From the NCBI RefSeq assembly GCF_040543805.1, contig NZ_JBEUMS010000013.1, forward strand, positions 153,339 to 217,338: a DNA stretch of 64,000 bases, read 5' to 3'. Below are positions 1 through 9,543 of this stretch, piece by piece. Under the pieces are notes generated by a model. That model saw nothing but the letters and a program-made list of their open reading frames with translations. It searched no databases and had not been told where the DNA came from. This stretch comes from Arcicella rosea. GTDB lineage: Bacteria > Bacteroidota > Bacteroidia > Cytophagales > Spirosomataceae. A program made the position numbers and the translations under genes. Every line of letters begins with the position of its first letter. The stretch's first letter is position 1.

Positions 1-1437
1 AACTGGCTTTACCAATTCAATTTCTGCTGTTTTCCAGCGGATTAAATCCCAGTATCTAAAACCTTCCAAAGCAAGTTCGACTCGTCTTTCACGACGAATT
101 TCATTGCGCATACTTAGTCCATTCGCAGTAACTAAAGCATTGGTTAATTTGGCAACTTTGGCTCTGGTACGCAATAAATTAATTGTTAGATCTAAATCGG
201 CATCAGAAATACCATCTTCTAATTCATATTTTGCTTCTGCATAAGTCAGTAAAATTTCTGCATAGCGTATCAACATCCCATCAATATTAGAACGCTGAAC
301 GCCCCAATCATCAATATTGATATATTTGCGAGACATGAAGCCTGTCAACTGGAAAGACAAAATTGCTACATTAAAAATAGGTTGTGTTCCAATATAAGGA
401 TCTCCCTTTTTCATAATTGTTGCTGCCAATCTTTCATCTCTGTTTGTAAAAACATCGGTTGATAAAACAGGTGCTTTGTACAAAGGAGATTTCGTAATAC
501 TCAATCCATCAGTCATTAAATAATCATCCACTAGGCTTTTCGTCGGACTAGCACCGCCGTTCTCTAAAGTCCTAGCGGCATTGTGTGTTAAAACAATATC
601 TGAAGTACTAACGCCATATTGTTTTACTAGAATGTTTTCTCGGTTTTGCCTTCCTTCACCTGCCAATTGGAACAAAGCATAATAATCGCTGTATAAACTA
701 TGTTCTTTACTATCAATTACTGCCTTTGAAGCCACCAAAGCCAAATTTAGATGTGTTTTAAAATCACCATCACTATGGAATTTTGCACGTGTTCCTTCGT
801 ACAAAGCTACTCTTGCCTTGAAAGCTAAAGCTGCCGTTTTTGAAATTCGACCGTAATTAGTCACTCCAAGCTGAGTTGGTGTTTGAAGCTTTTGGCTTGC
901 AAAATCCAAATCTTGATAAATTGCATCAATTATTGCAGCTCTTGGACTAGCAGCTGCTTGCAATTCTGCTGAGGTTTCTTCTAATACTTCTAAAATTAGG
1001 GGTACACTACCATATTTTTGTACTAAAGAGAAGTAAGCCCAAGCCCTAAAAAACCTTGCTTCTGCGATATAACGATCTACCACATTAGCAGACACTCCAT
1101 TTGCAAGTGCTCTTGGAGCTTTCTCAATGATATTATTTGCTGCCCTTATAAGTTGGTAAGGACTGTTATAATTTCCATCAGTAGCTGGTGCAATTCTGCT
1201 ACCGTCGCTTATCGTATTTGGGGCTCTTGCATAAGTATTATCTGACCAGTTATCGTCAGTATTGGGCAATCCCGGAAGGAAAGTATATAAAAAATTGGCT
1301 GCACCTTGTAAATCTCTTTCGGTTTTCCAAAAGGCGGGGTCACTTAGCTGTGTTTCAGGAATTCTGTCAACATCGCAAGCTGTAACACTCATCAAAAGTG
1401 TTGAAGTAACTATTATGTATTTTAAAATCTTTTTCAT
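1..1437 (-). CDS. SusD/RagB-family glycan-binding lipoprotein, partial (C-terminus off window)
   Basis: SusD proteins are surface lipoproteins that bind the glycan and cap a SusC transporter. About 479 codons are visible and the 3' end lies outside the window. The ATG at 1435-1437 gives MKKILKYIIVTSTLLMSVTA followed by Cys21, a lipoprotein signal with an aspartate at +2. Near the window edge the protein reads RRERRVELALEGFRYWDLIR, the conserved late segment of SusD proteins, so only the last few dozen residues should be missing. It lies 32 bp downstream of the SusC gene on the same strand, the normal SusC-SusD order, and should be in one operon with it and the FecI/FecR pair upstream. The family call is secure; the substrate cannot be told. 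Confidence 0.93.
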   Translation of the reverse strand, partial: MKKILKYIIVTSTLLMSVTACDVDRIPETQLSDPAFWKTERDLQGAANFLYTFLPGLPNTDDNWSDNTYARAPNTISDGSRIAPATDGNYNSPYQLIRAANNIIEKAPRALANGVSANVVDRYIAEARFFRAWAYFSLVQKYGSVPLILEVLEETSAELQAAASPRAAIIDAIYQDLDFASQKLQTPTQLGVTNYGRISKTAALAFKARVALYEGTRAKFHSDGDFKTHLNLALVASKAVIDSKEHSLYSDYYALFQLAGEGRQNRENILVKQYGVSTSDIVLTHNAARTLENGGASPTKSLVDDYLMTDGLSITKSPLYKAPVLSTDVFTNRDERLAATIMKKGDPYIGTQPIFNVAILSFQLTGFMSRKYINIDDWGVQRSNIDGMLIRYAEILLTYAEAKYELEDGISDADLDLTINLLRTRAKVAKLTNALVTANGLSMRNEIRRERRVELALEGFRYWDLIRWKTAEIELVKPV

Positions 1438-1469
1438 GCTCTTTCTTTTAAATAAACAAATTGATAACA

Positions 1470-4400
1470 TCAAAAACTTAGATTCAAACCAGCAGTAGCT
1501 GTTCCAAAGAATGGATAGTCGTTCTGAGCACCATTTCGTTGTTCTGGATTAAAGTAATTATTGAAGGCTCCTAAGCGAGTAAAAGACAGGATGTCTTGTC
1601 CAGAAACAAAGACTCTTGCTCTTGAAACCTTAATTTTCTTTATCCATTTTTCAGGTAAAGAATACCCAATTTGAATATTTTTTAACCTTGCGTATTGTCC
1701 ATTTATCATCCATTTATCAGACGGTAAATACCTGAAGCCCCCTTGTAGATATGGGCGAGGGAAAGTTGCATCTTGATTTTCAGGCGTCCAATAATCTTTG
1801 TGGATTGCTAAAGGTTGTTTCCACGCTTGAGCGAGCGGTTCAATAGCTTCGCTATTTGCCAAGAATGAACGTTTGCCTACTCCTTGAATAAAGGCAGAGA
1901 AATCAAAACCTTTGTATTGAAAACCAATATTAAAGCCAAAAACATAACGAGGTTGGTCTGTACCTAAATAGACTAAATCTCCAGAATCGTCTGGCGAACC
2001 CTTTCCTACATTTATTTTTGCATCTCCATTTTGATCGACAAATCTAACATCACCAGCGCCAGTTCTACTGTCTTGAAAAGCACTTGCTTTTACTTCATCA
2101 TCTGTTTGAAAATAACCAGCAGTTTTATAGCCCCAAATACTATTGAGCGGATAGCCTTCTAAAAGTGCCACAGTTCCTGCACCTACTACTCTTCGTCCAG
2201 CATAACTAATCAATTTATTTTGGTTGTCTGATATATTCAGCCCTATATTATAATTAAAACTTTCTCCGATTTTATCTCTGAATTTTACTTCAACTTCCCA
2301 TCCCCACGACTTTAACTCTCCATTGTTAATTCTAGGAGTACCTACTCCAAATGTCGCTGGCAATTGAAGCGGTGTTAGCATATTGCGATTGTATTTGATA
2401 TAATAATCACCACTGATTTGTAGTTTGTTCTTAACAAGACCCATATCTAAACCAAAATTTGACGTTTCAATTGTTTCCCACGAAAGGTCAGAAGATGGAA
2501 CTACGCTTTGCGAAAAGTAAGATGTTCTTGATTCTACGCCACCTAATACTAGGTTTGAACCCCTGTTTAAGAGATTTAAGTAGTCGTAGTAGCCAATACC
2601 AAGTGCATTACCTAGTTGTCCCCACGAACCCCTTAATTTAAATTCAGAAAATAAAGGTACCGCTTTACTAAACCACGGTTCTCTTTGCATGTTCCAACCT
2701 ATAGAAGCTGAAGGGAAGAACTTGTTTCTTAGCCCCGGTGCAAGGCGTGAACTCTCGTCCATTCTGAATGTTGCTTCAAAGAGGTATTTATCATCATAAT
2801 TATAGTTGAATCTTCCAAAAAATGACTGGAAAGCAAAAGTGTTAATCGTTTCACTATTCGCTTTTGTTTTATCATCTCCAAGATTTAACGTTGGTTGATC
2901 ATTATTTACCAATGAATTCGATGTAGTTGCAGTAGAAGTGAATCTGCTATCTTCCCATTGGTAACCCCCTAATACGTGAAATTTACTTTTGCCAATCGTT
3001 AAATCATAATCTGTTAAAAACTGAATATTGGTATTTCTTGTAAATTCAGAAGTGATGGCATATTGATTAGGATTATTAAGGTAGAAAATAGGAGCAAAGC
3101 GTCCCCAAAGTTCTACTTGACGAGCAAAACGGCGTCTATCACTAAAGCGATATTGTTGACCCAGTACTGTTCTAATATTCAATCCTTTAACTAATTCTTT
3201 GGCTGCCAATGTAAATACTCCGTCAAAGAAGTTTCTATCAACATTATTATAACCTCCTTCTTTGAGCAAGGCATAAGAATTATTAGATGAAGAACCTGCT
3301 CCACCATTTAATCTGCCTTCTGGAGTAAAAATTGGGAATCGTGTTCTCAAACGATAAATTTGATACACCAAACCTTCTCCATCAGTTCCTACAGACGACG
3401 CTTGTTGGCTTTGTAAAGAATAAGCAATTCTTGAATCTAATGAAATATGTTTTGTTAATTGAGAACCTAAGTTTACACGAAGATTATATCTGTCTAGTCT
3501 ATCAGGACCAACTTTGAATAATCCTTGTTTTCCATAATAGCCAAAAGAAACTAAATAATTAGTTTTTTCTGTTCCACCTTTTGCTGAAAAATTATGGGTT
3601 TGCATTGGGGTATATTTTCTTACAACACTATTTATCTGATTTTCTTGATTGTAAAAAATATACCTTGTTGTGTCGGATGGGTTAACTACATAAGGAATGC
3701 CATCTCTTATTCTTTGAAGGTCTTCTTCAGTATATTCAGGAGCAGTTTTAGCATTTTTTCTGGCAAGGTTGGCATACTCAGCTTCGTCTAAAAGTGATAG
3801 CCGTTCTGGTACATTCAATGCCCAATCAACACCTATTTGATTAGAATATTCAAAAATTGTTTTGCCTGATTTACCTTTCTTTGTAGTAATTAACAGTACT
3901 CCACCAGCAGCTTGAGCACCATAAATGGCAGCGGCAGCAGCATCTTTTAATACACTAATACTTTCAATATCGTTAGGGTTTAATGTTTGAAGAGTAAAAC
4001 TTGATACCGTTACCCCATCTACTAAAATTAAAGGGTCAACGTTACCATTAGCAGAAGTAGCACCACGAATCTGAATACCAATACCTTCGTTTCCAGGTTG
4101 ACCAGAACCACGTGTAACTATTAAACCAGAAGCTACGCCTTGTAAAGCATTTGCCACATTAGAAACGGGTCTATTTTCAATTAACTTAGAGTCAATGGTC
4201 GAAACAGCACCTGTTAAATTTGCCTTTTTCTGGGTTCCGTAACCAACTACCACAACTTCGTCCAAAGCTCTATCATCAGTTTTTAAAGAAACATTAATGG
4301 TATTTTTGCTTCCAACCTCTATTTCTTGACTAATATAACCAACAAAAGAAAAGATCAAAACTGCATCTGTATTTGGTACGGAAATTTTAAAACTTCCATT

Positions 4401-4940
4401 GGCAGTTGAATTAACACCTCTGTTTGTCCCTTTGATAGCAATATTAACTCCTGGCAAGCCTTGTCCATTTTCGTCTGTAACAACACCTGAAACTGATATT
4501 TCACCAAGTATGTTATTACTTTCAGCTTCAGGAAATTTTAGAGGTTGAGTCATCGGTATTTCTTGATAGCCTGTATTTTTGGTTCGAGTCAGGATAATTT
4601 GTCGATCTCCCACTGTTTCGTAAGCTATACTTCTTGGAATCAAGACTTTTTTGAGTACATCTTCCAGTTTCTCATTCTTGATTTCTACCGTTATCAATTC
4701 ATTATTAGATAATAAATCTTTTTGAAACGAAAAGAAAACGTCCGTTTGACGCTCTATCGTTTTTAGTAATGTACGGAAATTACTTTTTTTAAGTGAGAGC
4801 GTCACTTTTTTTTGTAATTGTTCTTGGGCTTTTACTGGTGTTGCACAAGCATTTCCTGCTAAGATTCCTGCAATGACCAGTTGAATGAAGTTGATTTTCA
4901 TAATTGAGAAAATCTTTTGTTTTGTACGACTTTTTGTCAT
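1470..4940 (-). CDS. SusC/RagA TonB-dependent outer-membrane transporter with STN signalling domain
   Basis: This outer-membrane barrel imports oligosaccharides using TonB energy. I chose the ATG at 4938-4940 (MTKSRTKQKIFSI...). In-frame ATGs at 4991 and 4901 are alternatives, the last starting right at the hydrophobic signal (MKINFIQLVIAGILAG). From the chosen start, an STN domain (about 45-103) is followed by a CarboxypepD_reg-like beta-sandwich (149-223), the DEVVVVGYGTQ segment (227-237), a plug with the QIRGATS and LILVDGV signatures, and a large barrel ending in a terminal Phe (NLSF). The STN domain normally contacts a FecR anti-sigma, which fits the FecR and FecI genes just upstream. 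The downstream partner is the SusD at 1-1437. Confidence 0.95.
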   Translation of the reverse strand: MTKSRTKQKIFSIMKINFIQLVIAGILAGNACATPVKAQEQLQKKVTLSLKKSNFRTLLKTIERQTDVFFSFQKDLLSNNELITVEIKNEKLEDVLKKVLIPRSIAYETVGDRQIILTRTKNTGYQEIPMTQPLKFPEAESNNILGEISVSGVVTDENGQGLPGVNIAIKGTNRGVNSTANGSFKISVPNTDAVLIFSFVGYISQEIEVGSKNTINVSLKTDDRALDEVVVVGYGTQKKANLTGAVSTIDSKLIENRPVSNVANALQGVASGLIVTRGSGQPGNEGIGIQIRGATSANGNVDPLILVDGVTVSSFTLQTLNPNDIESISVLKDAAAAAIYGAQAAGGVLLITTKKGKSGKTIFEYSNQIGVDWALNVPERLSLLDEAEYANLARKNAKTAPEYTEEDLQRIRDGIPYVVNPSDTTRYIFYNQENQINSVVRKYTPMQTHNFSAKGGTEKTNYLVSFGYYGKQGLFKVGPDRLDRYNLRVNLGSQLTKHISLDSRIAYSLQSQQASSVGTDGEGLVYQIYRLRTRFPIFTPEGRLNGGAGSSSNNSYALLKEGGYNNVDRNFFDGVFTLAAKELVKGLNIRTVLGQQYRFSDRRRFARQVELWGRFAPIFYLNNPNQYAITSEFTRNTNIQFLTDYDLTIGKSKFHVLGGYQWEDSRFTSTATTSNSLVNNDQPTLNLGDDKTKANSETINTFAFQSFFGRFNYNYDDKYLFEATFRMDESSRLAPGLRNKFFPSASIGWNMQREPWFSKAVPLFSEFKLRGSWGQLGNALGIGYYDYLNLLNRGSNLVLGGVESRTSYFSQSVVPSSDLSWETIETSNFGLDMGLVKNKLQISGDYYIKYNRNMLTPLQLPATFGVGTPRINNGELKSWGWEVEVKFRDKIGESFNYNIGLNISDNQNKLISYAGRRVVGAGTVALLEGYPLNSIWGYKTAGYFQTDDEVKASAFQDSRTGAGDVRFVDQNGDAKINVGKGSPDDSGDLVYLGTDQPRYVFGFNIGFQYKGFDFSAFIQGVGKRSFLANSEAIEPLAQAWKQPLAIHKDYWTPENQDATFPRPYLQGGFRYLPSDKWMINGQYARLKNIQIGYSLPEKWIKKIKVSRARVFVSGQDILSFTRLGAFNNYFNPEQRNGAQNDYPFFGTATAGLNLSF

Positions 4941-5002
4941 AGTTTTGAGTGTTTTTTTAAAAGCGTTAGCATGCCATTGCTTTCCCTGCAATGGCTAAGA
5001 TT

Positions 5003-5036
5003 ATCGGGGTTAGGTGTTGCCGCACTTTTCCCCGAT
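5003..5036 (-). promoter_or_regulatory. Stem-loop in the leader of the STN-SusC gene
   Basis: The arms ATCGGGG (5003-5009) and CCCCGAT (5030-5036) pair over a 20-base loop, in a G+C-rich patch within an AT-rich gap between FecR and SusC. The hairpin sits about 60 bases ahead of the chosen SusC start. On the minus strand no T-run follows it, so it looks more like an mRNA leader or processing structure than a terminator. Its function is unproved. Confidence 0.4.
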
Positions 5037-5122
5037 TTTTACATTAAGTAAGCTGGGTTTAAACCATAGTTTGTGTTTAAAATGTTAAAGAGATTTCTTA
5101 ATTAAGCTAATTATTGTTGAAA

Positions 5123-6217
5123 TTACTGACAACCATTAGACTGTATAACCACCTGTGCATCAACCACTTTGTAGCTGGCGCCAATCGTTTTGCACATGAT
5201 GTCTAGTTTATTAAATAAAGATTCATCCGTGAGAGTAGTCGTGATGATACAATGTGAAAGGACTTCCTCATCATAAATAATAGTGATGCCATAAGCTTTT
5301 TCTATTACCTTCAATACTTCTGCGACAGGTCTGTCTTCAAAGCTTTGAACCCTTATTTCCGATAAATTTTGAATGAGAATAGGGTTTTCGCTTAATGTTT
5401 TTTCTAAGCGTTCTTCTTTTCTTGAAAAAATAGCTTGTTGATTTGGTGTAATAATTAATCCTTTTTCTTCTGGGTCGGTTAAGCTTATTTTATGTTGATG
5501 AAAGACTGAAACTCGTCCAGTTTTCACCGTCACAAAAATGCGTGGAGCATTTTCAAAAGCTTTAATGATGAAGCTGGTTCCTAATACTTTGGTTACGACT
5601 TCATTAGCATAAACATAAAAGGGTTTATTGGGGTTTTTAGTAATTTCAAAAAAAGCTTCCCCACTTAAAAATACTTGTCTTTTTTGTGTATCAAAGTGCT
5701 GAGGGTAGCTCAATTTAGCATTCTTTGCTAAAGTAATTACGCTACCATCTTCAAGCTTTACTACAAGTGGATTTGTAGAGTGATTTATCTTTTCGATTAA
5801 AATATTTTGTTTTTCAGCAGTCGCAATTAAGTCTTGATAACTTACTTCTTTATCATTGATTGGATACCAAATGCCAAATCCTAAACCAATAACAAGAAGC
5901 GCCGCAGCTACCCAATTGAGGATACGCCAATTTAAGAAGATATTATGAGATGGAACTTCATGCGTGAAATGCTCTTGTTCATCAATATTTTCATTGATGA
6001 TTGTCCATACCTTTGATTGGTCAATATTAGGAAATTTTTGGCTTTCAACTTCATCAACTTGTCTAATAAAGCGAATAGCCTCTTCAATCATTTGAGATTT
6101 TTCAGGATAATTCAACTGAAATTCAAGCCAAAATGAGTCATTTTCACCATACTTCACCCATTTAATAAATGAATCCTCTTGTATGAAATCTTTGGTCTGA
6201 AAAAAATTATATTCCAT
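5123..6217 (-). CDS. FecR-type anti-sigma factor
   Basis: FecR proteins span the inner membrane, hold a cognate ECF sigma factor inactive, and release it when an STN-bearing receptor signals. This 364-residue protein has a cytoplasmic N-terminal part (1-95), one membrane segment at about 100-120 (WRILNWVAAALLVIGLGFGI), a periplasmic FecR domain (about 145-245, containing LEDGSVITLAKNAKLSYP) and a C-terminal DUF4974-like segment (about 295-363). It lies 53 bp after the FecI sigma gene and ahead of the SusC gene, all on the minus strand, which is the standard signalling order. Length and domain order match the family. Confidence 0.93.
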   Translation of the reverse strand: MEYNFFQTKDFIQEDSFIKWVKYGENDSFWLEFQLNYPEKSQMIEEAIRFIRQVDEVESQKFPNIDQSKVWTIINENIDEQEHFTHEVPSHNIFLNWRILNWVAAALLVIGLGFGIWYPINDKEVSYQDLIATAEKQNILIEKINHSTNPLVVKLEDGSVITLAKNAKLSYPQHFDTQKRQVFLSGEAFFEITKNPNKPFYVYANEVVTKVLGTSFIIKAFENAPRIFVTVKTGRVSVFHQHKISLTDPEEKGLIITPNQQAIFSRKEERLEKTLSENPILIQNLSEIRVQSFEDRPVAEVLKVIEKAYGITIIYDEEVLSHCIITTTLTDESLFNKLDIMCKTIGASYKVVDAQVVIQSNGCQ

Positions 6218-6270
6218 CTTGATATAGCTATAGTGTGCTTTATCAATACAGATACGAAGTTGCAGATGAA

Positions 6271-6903
6271 TTACTCACCTAACAGAAAATATTTTAAAAA
6301 AAATAACATCATTACCCAGTTTTTAAGAATTGCTCTTAAAGATGCATAAGAACGGAAAAGAAGGTTACTGACAGATTGTCTATTCATTTCCATTAGTTGA
6401 GCGATTTGCTCAAGACTAAAATCATGATAATATTTTAAGTTTATAACTTCTTGCTGGCGTTGTGGAAGATGTTCAATTGCTTTTTTCAAAGCATTTAATT
6501 CTGCATTGTCATTTTCAGAATCAATGGTTTTTTGTTCTTCTGAAAGACTTATTAAAAAATCAAGATAAGTATCAATATTTTCGGATTTATCGAAAATGTC
6601 TTTCTGCAAATCTCTAATAATTCTATTTTTCAGCGAACGAAATAAATAGAACTTTACCTCATTTACTTCAGTAAGACGAGATTTATTGTTCCAAAGATAG
6701 ATAAATACTTCTTGGATAGAATCTTCAATCAGATTTTCATCTGGCGTAATTCTATAGCCGTAATTTATCAACGCTTTAAAAAAATGCTTATAGAGACTTT
6801 CAAAAGCTTTTTTATCTCCGTTGATTAAGTCTTTCCATAGCAAAGTTTCTTGCTCTTTGGTCAGCTTTTGATTTTTTGTAATATTTATTCTTGCGTTAGT
6901 CAC
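6271..6903 (-). CDS. FecI-type ECF sigma factor (sigma-70 family)
   Basis: This directs RNA polymerase to the downstream SusC/SusD genes when freed from its anti-sigma. The 210 residues show sigma region 2 (about 34-100, with LIEDSIQEVFIYLWNNKSRL) and region 4 (about 140-190, with LPQRQQEVINLKYYHDFSLE and the helix-turn-helix EQIAQLMEMNRQSVSNLLFR). The start codon on the minus strand is GTG (complement of 6901-6903); no in-frame ATG lies near it. FecR follows 53 bp downstream. The C-terminal tail MMLFFLKYFLLGE is hydrophobic, a common feature of Bacteroidota FecI homologues. Confidence 0.92.
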   Translation of the reverse strand: MTNARINITKNQKLTKEQETLLWKDLINGDKKAFESLYKHFFKALINYGYRITPDENLIEDSIQEVFIYLWNNKSRLTEVNEVKFYLFRSLKNRIIRDLQKDIFDKSENIDTYLDFLISLSEEQKTIDSENDNAELNALKKAIEHLPQRQQEVINLKYYHDFSLEQIAQLMEMNRQSVSNLLFRSYASLRAILKNWVMMLFFLKYFLLGE

Positions 6904-7260
6904 GAAGAGTTTCCTATTTATTCTAATTGGATAAGTATTAACAATAAACTATTTTCTGTCACGATAATCTTCAAAAAGAAGCTTCAAAATAACAGCTTAC
7001 GAACCTAAAGTAAGATTATTTTAAAAAATACTGTATAAAAATAATTAATAGTATAAAAATACTTAGAAAGTAGCTTGAAAGTAAGATTTAAAAAGATTTG
7101 GAATCTCTGTTTTATTCTCTCAGAATAGTTACAAAAAATGTCCGTTTTCAAAAAAAATAATGTGTTTTTTTGACATATAATTATTATATCGAACAATATC
7201 AAAAAAGGAACGAATACTTAACAAGAGGTTCTTGTAAGATTTTACTGAAAATCTTACTTT
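6904..7260. other. AT-rich intergenic stretch upstream of the minus-strand FecI gene
   Basis: No gene is supported here. The stretch should hold the promoter of the minus-strand sigma/anti-sigma/SusC operon, but I could not place a convincing TAnnTTTG box. An open frame on the minus strand (7005-7202) is composed almost only of Ile, Phe, Leu and Tyr codons, as random AT-rich DNA gives, and I do not accept it. Confidence 0.5.
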
Positions 7261-7539
7261 TCAAACTAAATTAATAGTTTTGTCATAGCTGCTGATTTCC
7301 ACTTTCGGATATCTCAAATATTTATAAAGCGTCATTTTATAAACACCGATTTCTAAGTCAAATTGGTTTACACGCATTTTGCCTTCTTTATAATAAGTTT
7401 CGACTAATATTGCTTTTTTGTTCTGCTTCTTTAGCCATGCCTTGGCGAAGACCACCTTTTCTGCCTCTGGCAGGAGCAACTTCTAAACCAGCTTTTTGTT
7501 AAAGCATCTATTTATAACCCTAGCGTATCCTTTCTTCAT
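7261..7539 (-). pseudogene. Serine recombinase (resolvase/invertase) relic, internally deleted and frameshifted
   Basis: On the minus strand the ATG at 7537-7539 opens with MKKGYARV, the start typical of serine recombinases, then jumps within a few codons to the C-terminal part. That part reads GLEVAPARGRKGG in one frame, then AILVETYYKEGKMRV and MTLYKYLR in the next: the linker and helix-turn-helix of the family. The frame change falls in the run of A residues near 7415, consistent with one extra A. The catalytic Ser and most of the roughly 120-residue catalytic domain are missing, so this cannot be active. The frame from 7479 down to 7261 is open but only encodes the broken tail. Confidence 0.72.
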
Positions 7540-7541
7540 CT

Positions 7542-7644
7542 ATAGATAGTTATCTATTAAATTAGCTATTTTTTGTATCAAGGGCTTTGCCAAGCGAATC
7601 GTATCTTCCATCAGAACATTCTTTTTTTATAGTTGTTTGAACTA
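7542..7644. repeat. Dyad symmetries next to the recombinase relic
   Basis: Two short perfect inverted repeats lie just upstream of the relic: ATAGATA-GT-TATCTAT at 7542-7557 and ATAGTT-N5-AACTAT at about 7628-7644. Serine recombinases bind such dyads at resolution or inversion sites, often beside their own gene, so these may be the remains of such a site. In AT-rich DNA short palindromes also arise by chance. Confidence 0.3.
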
Positions 7645-7809
7645 TATTTATAAATATTATAATTATAGTTACAAATAAGCATACAGTTGTATGAAAATAA
7701 GGTAGATAAAATAAATTTTAAAAAAATACAAAATTAGAGTAAGGGGAAAAATACTAATTATAGTCTTAACAAAAGAATAAAAAATATTAAAATTATTATA
7801 GACAAATCA

Positions 7810-8475
7810 ATGGCGAAACCTTTACTCATAAAGCAGAATGGAATAGACAGAAAGGCATTAAAACCGATTTTTTCGAAGGAAAGTAATAATTCTATGAAAA
7901 TCATCAGTTTTGATACCATGTTAAGGAATGCTTTTGAGGAAGACTCTCGAAAGGCGTTTGAACTTCTTTTTCAAAAATATTATGCCCCACTTTGTAGTCA
8001 TGCTGTTCGATTTGTGTATTCAAAGCAAATAGCGGAAGATTTAGTAAGTGAGGTTTTCTATCAGTTCTATAAAACAGAAGCTCATTTAAATATAAAAACA
8101 TCTTTTGTAAGCTATCTTTTTACAGCGGTGAGAAATGAGGCGTTTTCTCATCTTAAAAAAGAGTTTGGCAAAAATGATTTGATGGATGCCAATACAGAGA
8201 ATACGCTTAAAAATAGTATGCCACTTCCTGATGCCGAAGTGCATTTTAATCAGCTTTTCATGCGTGTTAACGAAGTGATTGGTCAATTGCCCAACCAATG
8301 TCAGAAGGTATTTTTATTGAATAGATTTGAAAATAAACGATACCAAGAAATCGCAGATGAACTTAATATTTCACCTCGTACAGTAGAGGTTCACATGTCA
8401 AAAGCGCTTAAGTTTTTAAGGAGTGCTTTGCATAAAGATTGGCTACTATCTGTATTAATACCTATTTTTTATTAA
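7810..8475 (+). CDS. FecI-type ECF sigma factor (Bacteroidota sigma-70 subfamily)
   Basis: This is the first gene of the plus-strand signalling module. The 221-residue frame shows sigma region 2 (about 47-115: AFELLFQKYYAPLCSHAVRF, AEDLVSEVFYQFYK) and region 4 (about 155-205: LPNQCQKVFLLNRFENKRYQ, EIADELNISPRTVEVHMSKA). The first 28 residues are not typical of the family. The ATG at 7894 (MKIISFDTMLRNAFEEDS) gives 193 residues, closer to the usual length, and may be the true start. The FecR gene follows after 59 bp and an STN-type SusC after that. Confidence 0.92.
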   Translation: MAKPLLIKQNGIDRKALKPIFSKESNNSMKIISFDTMLRNAFEEDSRKAFELLFQKYYAPLCSHAVRFVYSKQIAEDLVSEVFYQFYKTEAHLNIKTSFVSYLFTAVRNEAFSHLKKEFGKNDLMDANTENTLKNSMPLPDAEVHFNQLFMRVNEVIGQLPNQCQKVFLLNRFENKRYQEIADELNISPRTVEVHMSKALKFLRSALHKDWLLSVLIPIFY

Positions 8476-8534
8476 GCGATAAGGGCTTTTTTCATTTTAA
8501 AAGTCTTAATCGTAATATCTGAAAAATCAATACT

Positions 8535-9530
8535 ATGAACACATCAATTACCAAGTATATCGTTTTTGAATATTTATCTGGGAGAGCCACAGCACTTGAA
8601 AATCAGGCAGTGGAAGAATGGCTTTGTACTCCTGAAAATATTGAAATATTTCACGAATGGCTACTAGAATGGGAATTACGTTCACCTCAGTTTACGCCAA
8701 ATACTCAGGGCGCATTTCATAAGCTTATTAATAAGATGGATAGTTCGGTATCGGATGATAGCCAAATGGTTATTCCTTCTAAGCAAAGTAAAACAAATAC
8801 TTTCAGTAGTATTTTGGCCATTGCTGCATCGGTACTGGTGATAATTGGAAGCGTTTGGCTAATGAAAGACTATATTCTTTTTAAAACCTACAAAACAAAT
8901 TATGCAGAAGTGTCTTCTTTTTTGTTAGAAGACGGGAGTCATGTTTCGTTAAATGCCAATTCAATTTTAAAAGTGCCACGTTGGGGTTTTGATAATGGAG
9001 TTAGAGAAGTAACCTTGCAAGGTGAAGCAGAGTTTTCAGTGACGCATACGTTTGATAATAAACGTTTTATCGTGAAAACGTCAGACCAATTTCAGATTGA
9101 AGTATTAGGGACAGAGTTTTCTGTTTTTGCCCGAAAAAGAGGCACTAAAGTAGTTTTAAATAGAGGTAAAATTAGAATAGATTATGCTTCTGGCTCAAAA
9201 ATAGAACAATTATTAATGAAACCCGGTGATTTAGTGACGCTTAATCAACAAGGTAAAATAGCCTTAGAGAAAACGCCTGAACCGCAAGCTTACTCGGCTT
9301 GGAAAACACAACGCTTTGTTTTTAATGGTACTTCTGTCAGAGAAATTGTAGCGCTATTGAACGAAAATTTTGGAGTAGAATACATTATTTTAAATGAAGA
9401 AATCGCCTCAAGAACAATTAGTGGAACATTTAAAGCCCAATCTGCCGACGAATTACTACAGGTTTTCTCTGAAGTACTTAGTCTGAAAATTATTGAAACA
9501 GAACAAGGGAAAGTGTTGACAAACAAATAA
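8535..9530 (+). CDS. FecR-type anti-sigma factor
   Basis: This is the partner of the sigma factor 59 bp upstream. The 331 residues comprise a cytoplasmic sigma-binding part (1-85), a single membrane helix (about 91-110, SSILAIAASVLVIIGSVWLM), the periplasmic FecR domain (about 125-230, with LEDGSHVSLNANSILKVPRW and VLGTEFSVFARKRGTKVVLN) and a C-terminal DUF4974-like domain (about 258-328, with FNGTSVREIVALLNENFGVE). Only 13 bp separate it from the STN-SusC gene, so sigma, anti-sigma and receptor form one transcription unit. It is related to, but clearly diverged from, the FecR at 5123-6217. Confidence 0.93.
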   Translation: MNTSITKYIVFEYLSGRATALENQAVEEWLCTPENIEIFHEWLLEWELRSPQFTPNTQGAFHKLINKMDSSVSDDSQMVIPSKQSKTNTFSSILAIAASVLVIIGSVWLMKDYILFKTYKTNYAEVSSFLLEDGSHVSLNANSILKVPRWGFDNGVREVTLQGEAEFSVTHTFDNKRFIVKTSDQFQIEVLGTEFSVFARKRGTKVVLNRGKIRIDYASGSKIEQLLMKPGDLVTLNQQGKIALEKTPEPQAYSAWKTQRFVFNGTSVREIVALLNENFGVEYIILNEEIASRTISGTFKAQSADELLQVFSEVLSLKIIETEQGKVLTNK

Positions 9531-9543
9531 TAATCTCAAGATA

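Noticed and set aside
7005..7202. Minus-strand open frame of 65 codons upstream of FecI
   Set aside because: Composed almost only of Ile, Phe, Leu, Tyr and Lys codons, as expected from random AT-rich DNA; no homology or start signal.
7540..7611. Short minus-strand frame MEDTIRLAKPLIQKIANLID ending just before the recombinase relic
   Set aside because: It looks coding in composition but is only 23 residues; without a family match it may be debris of the same element.
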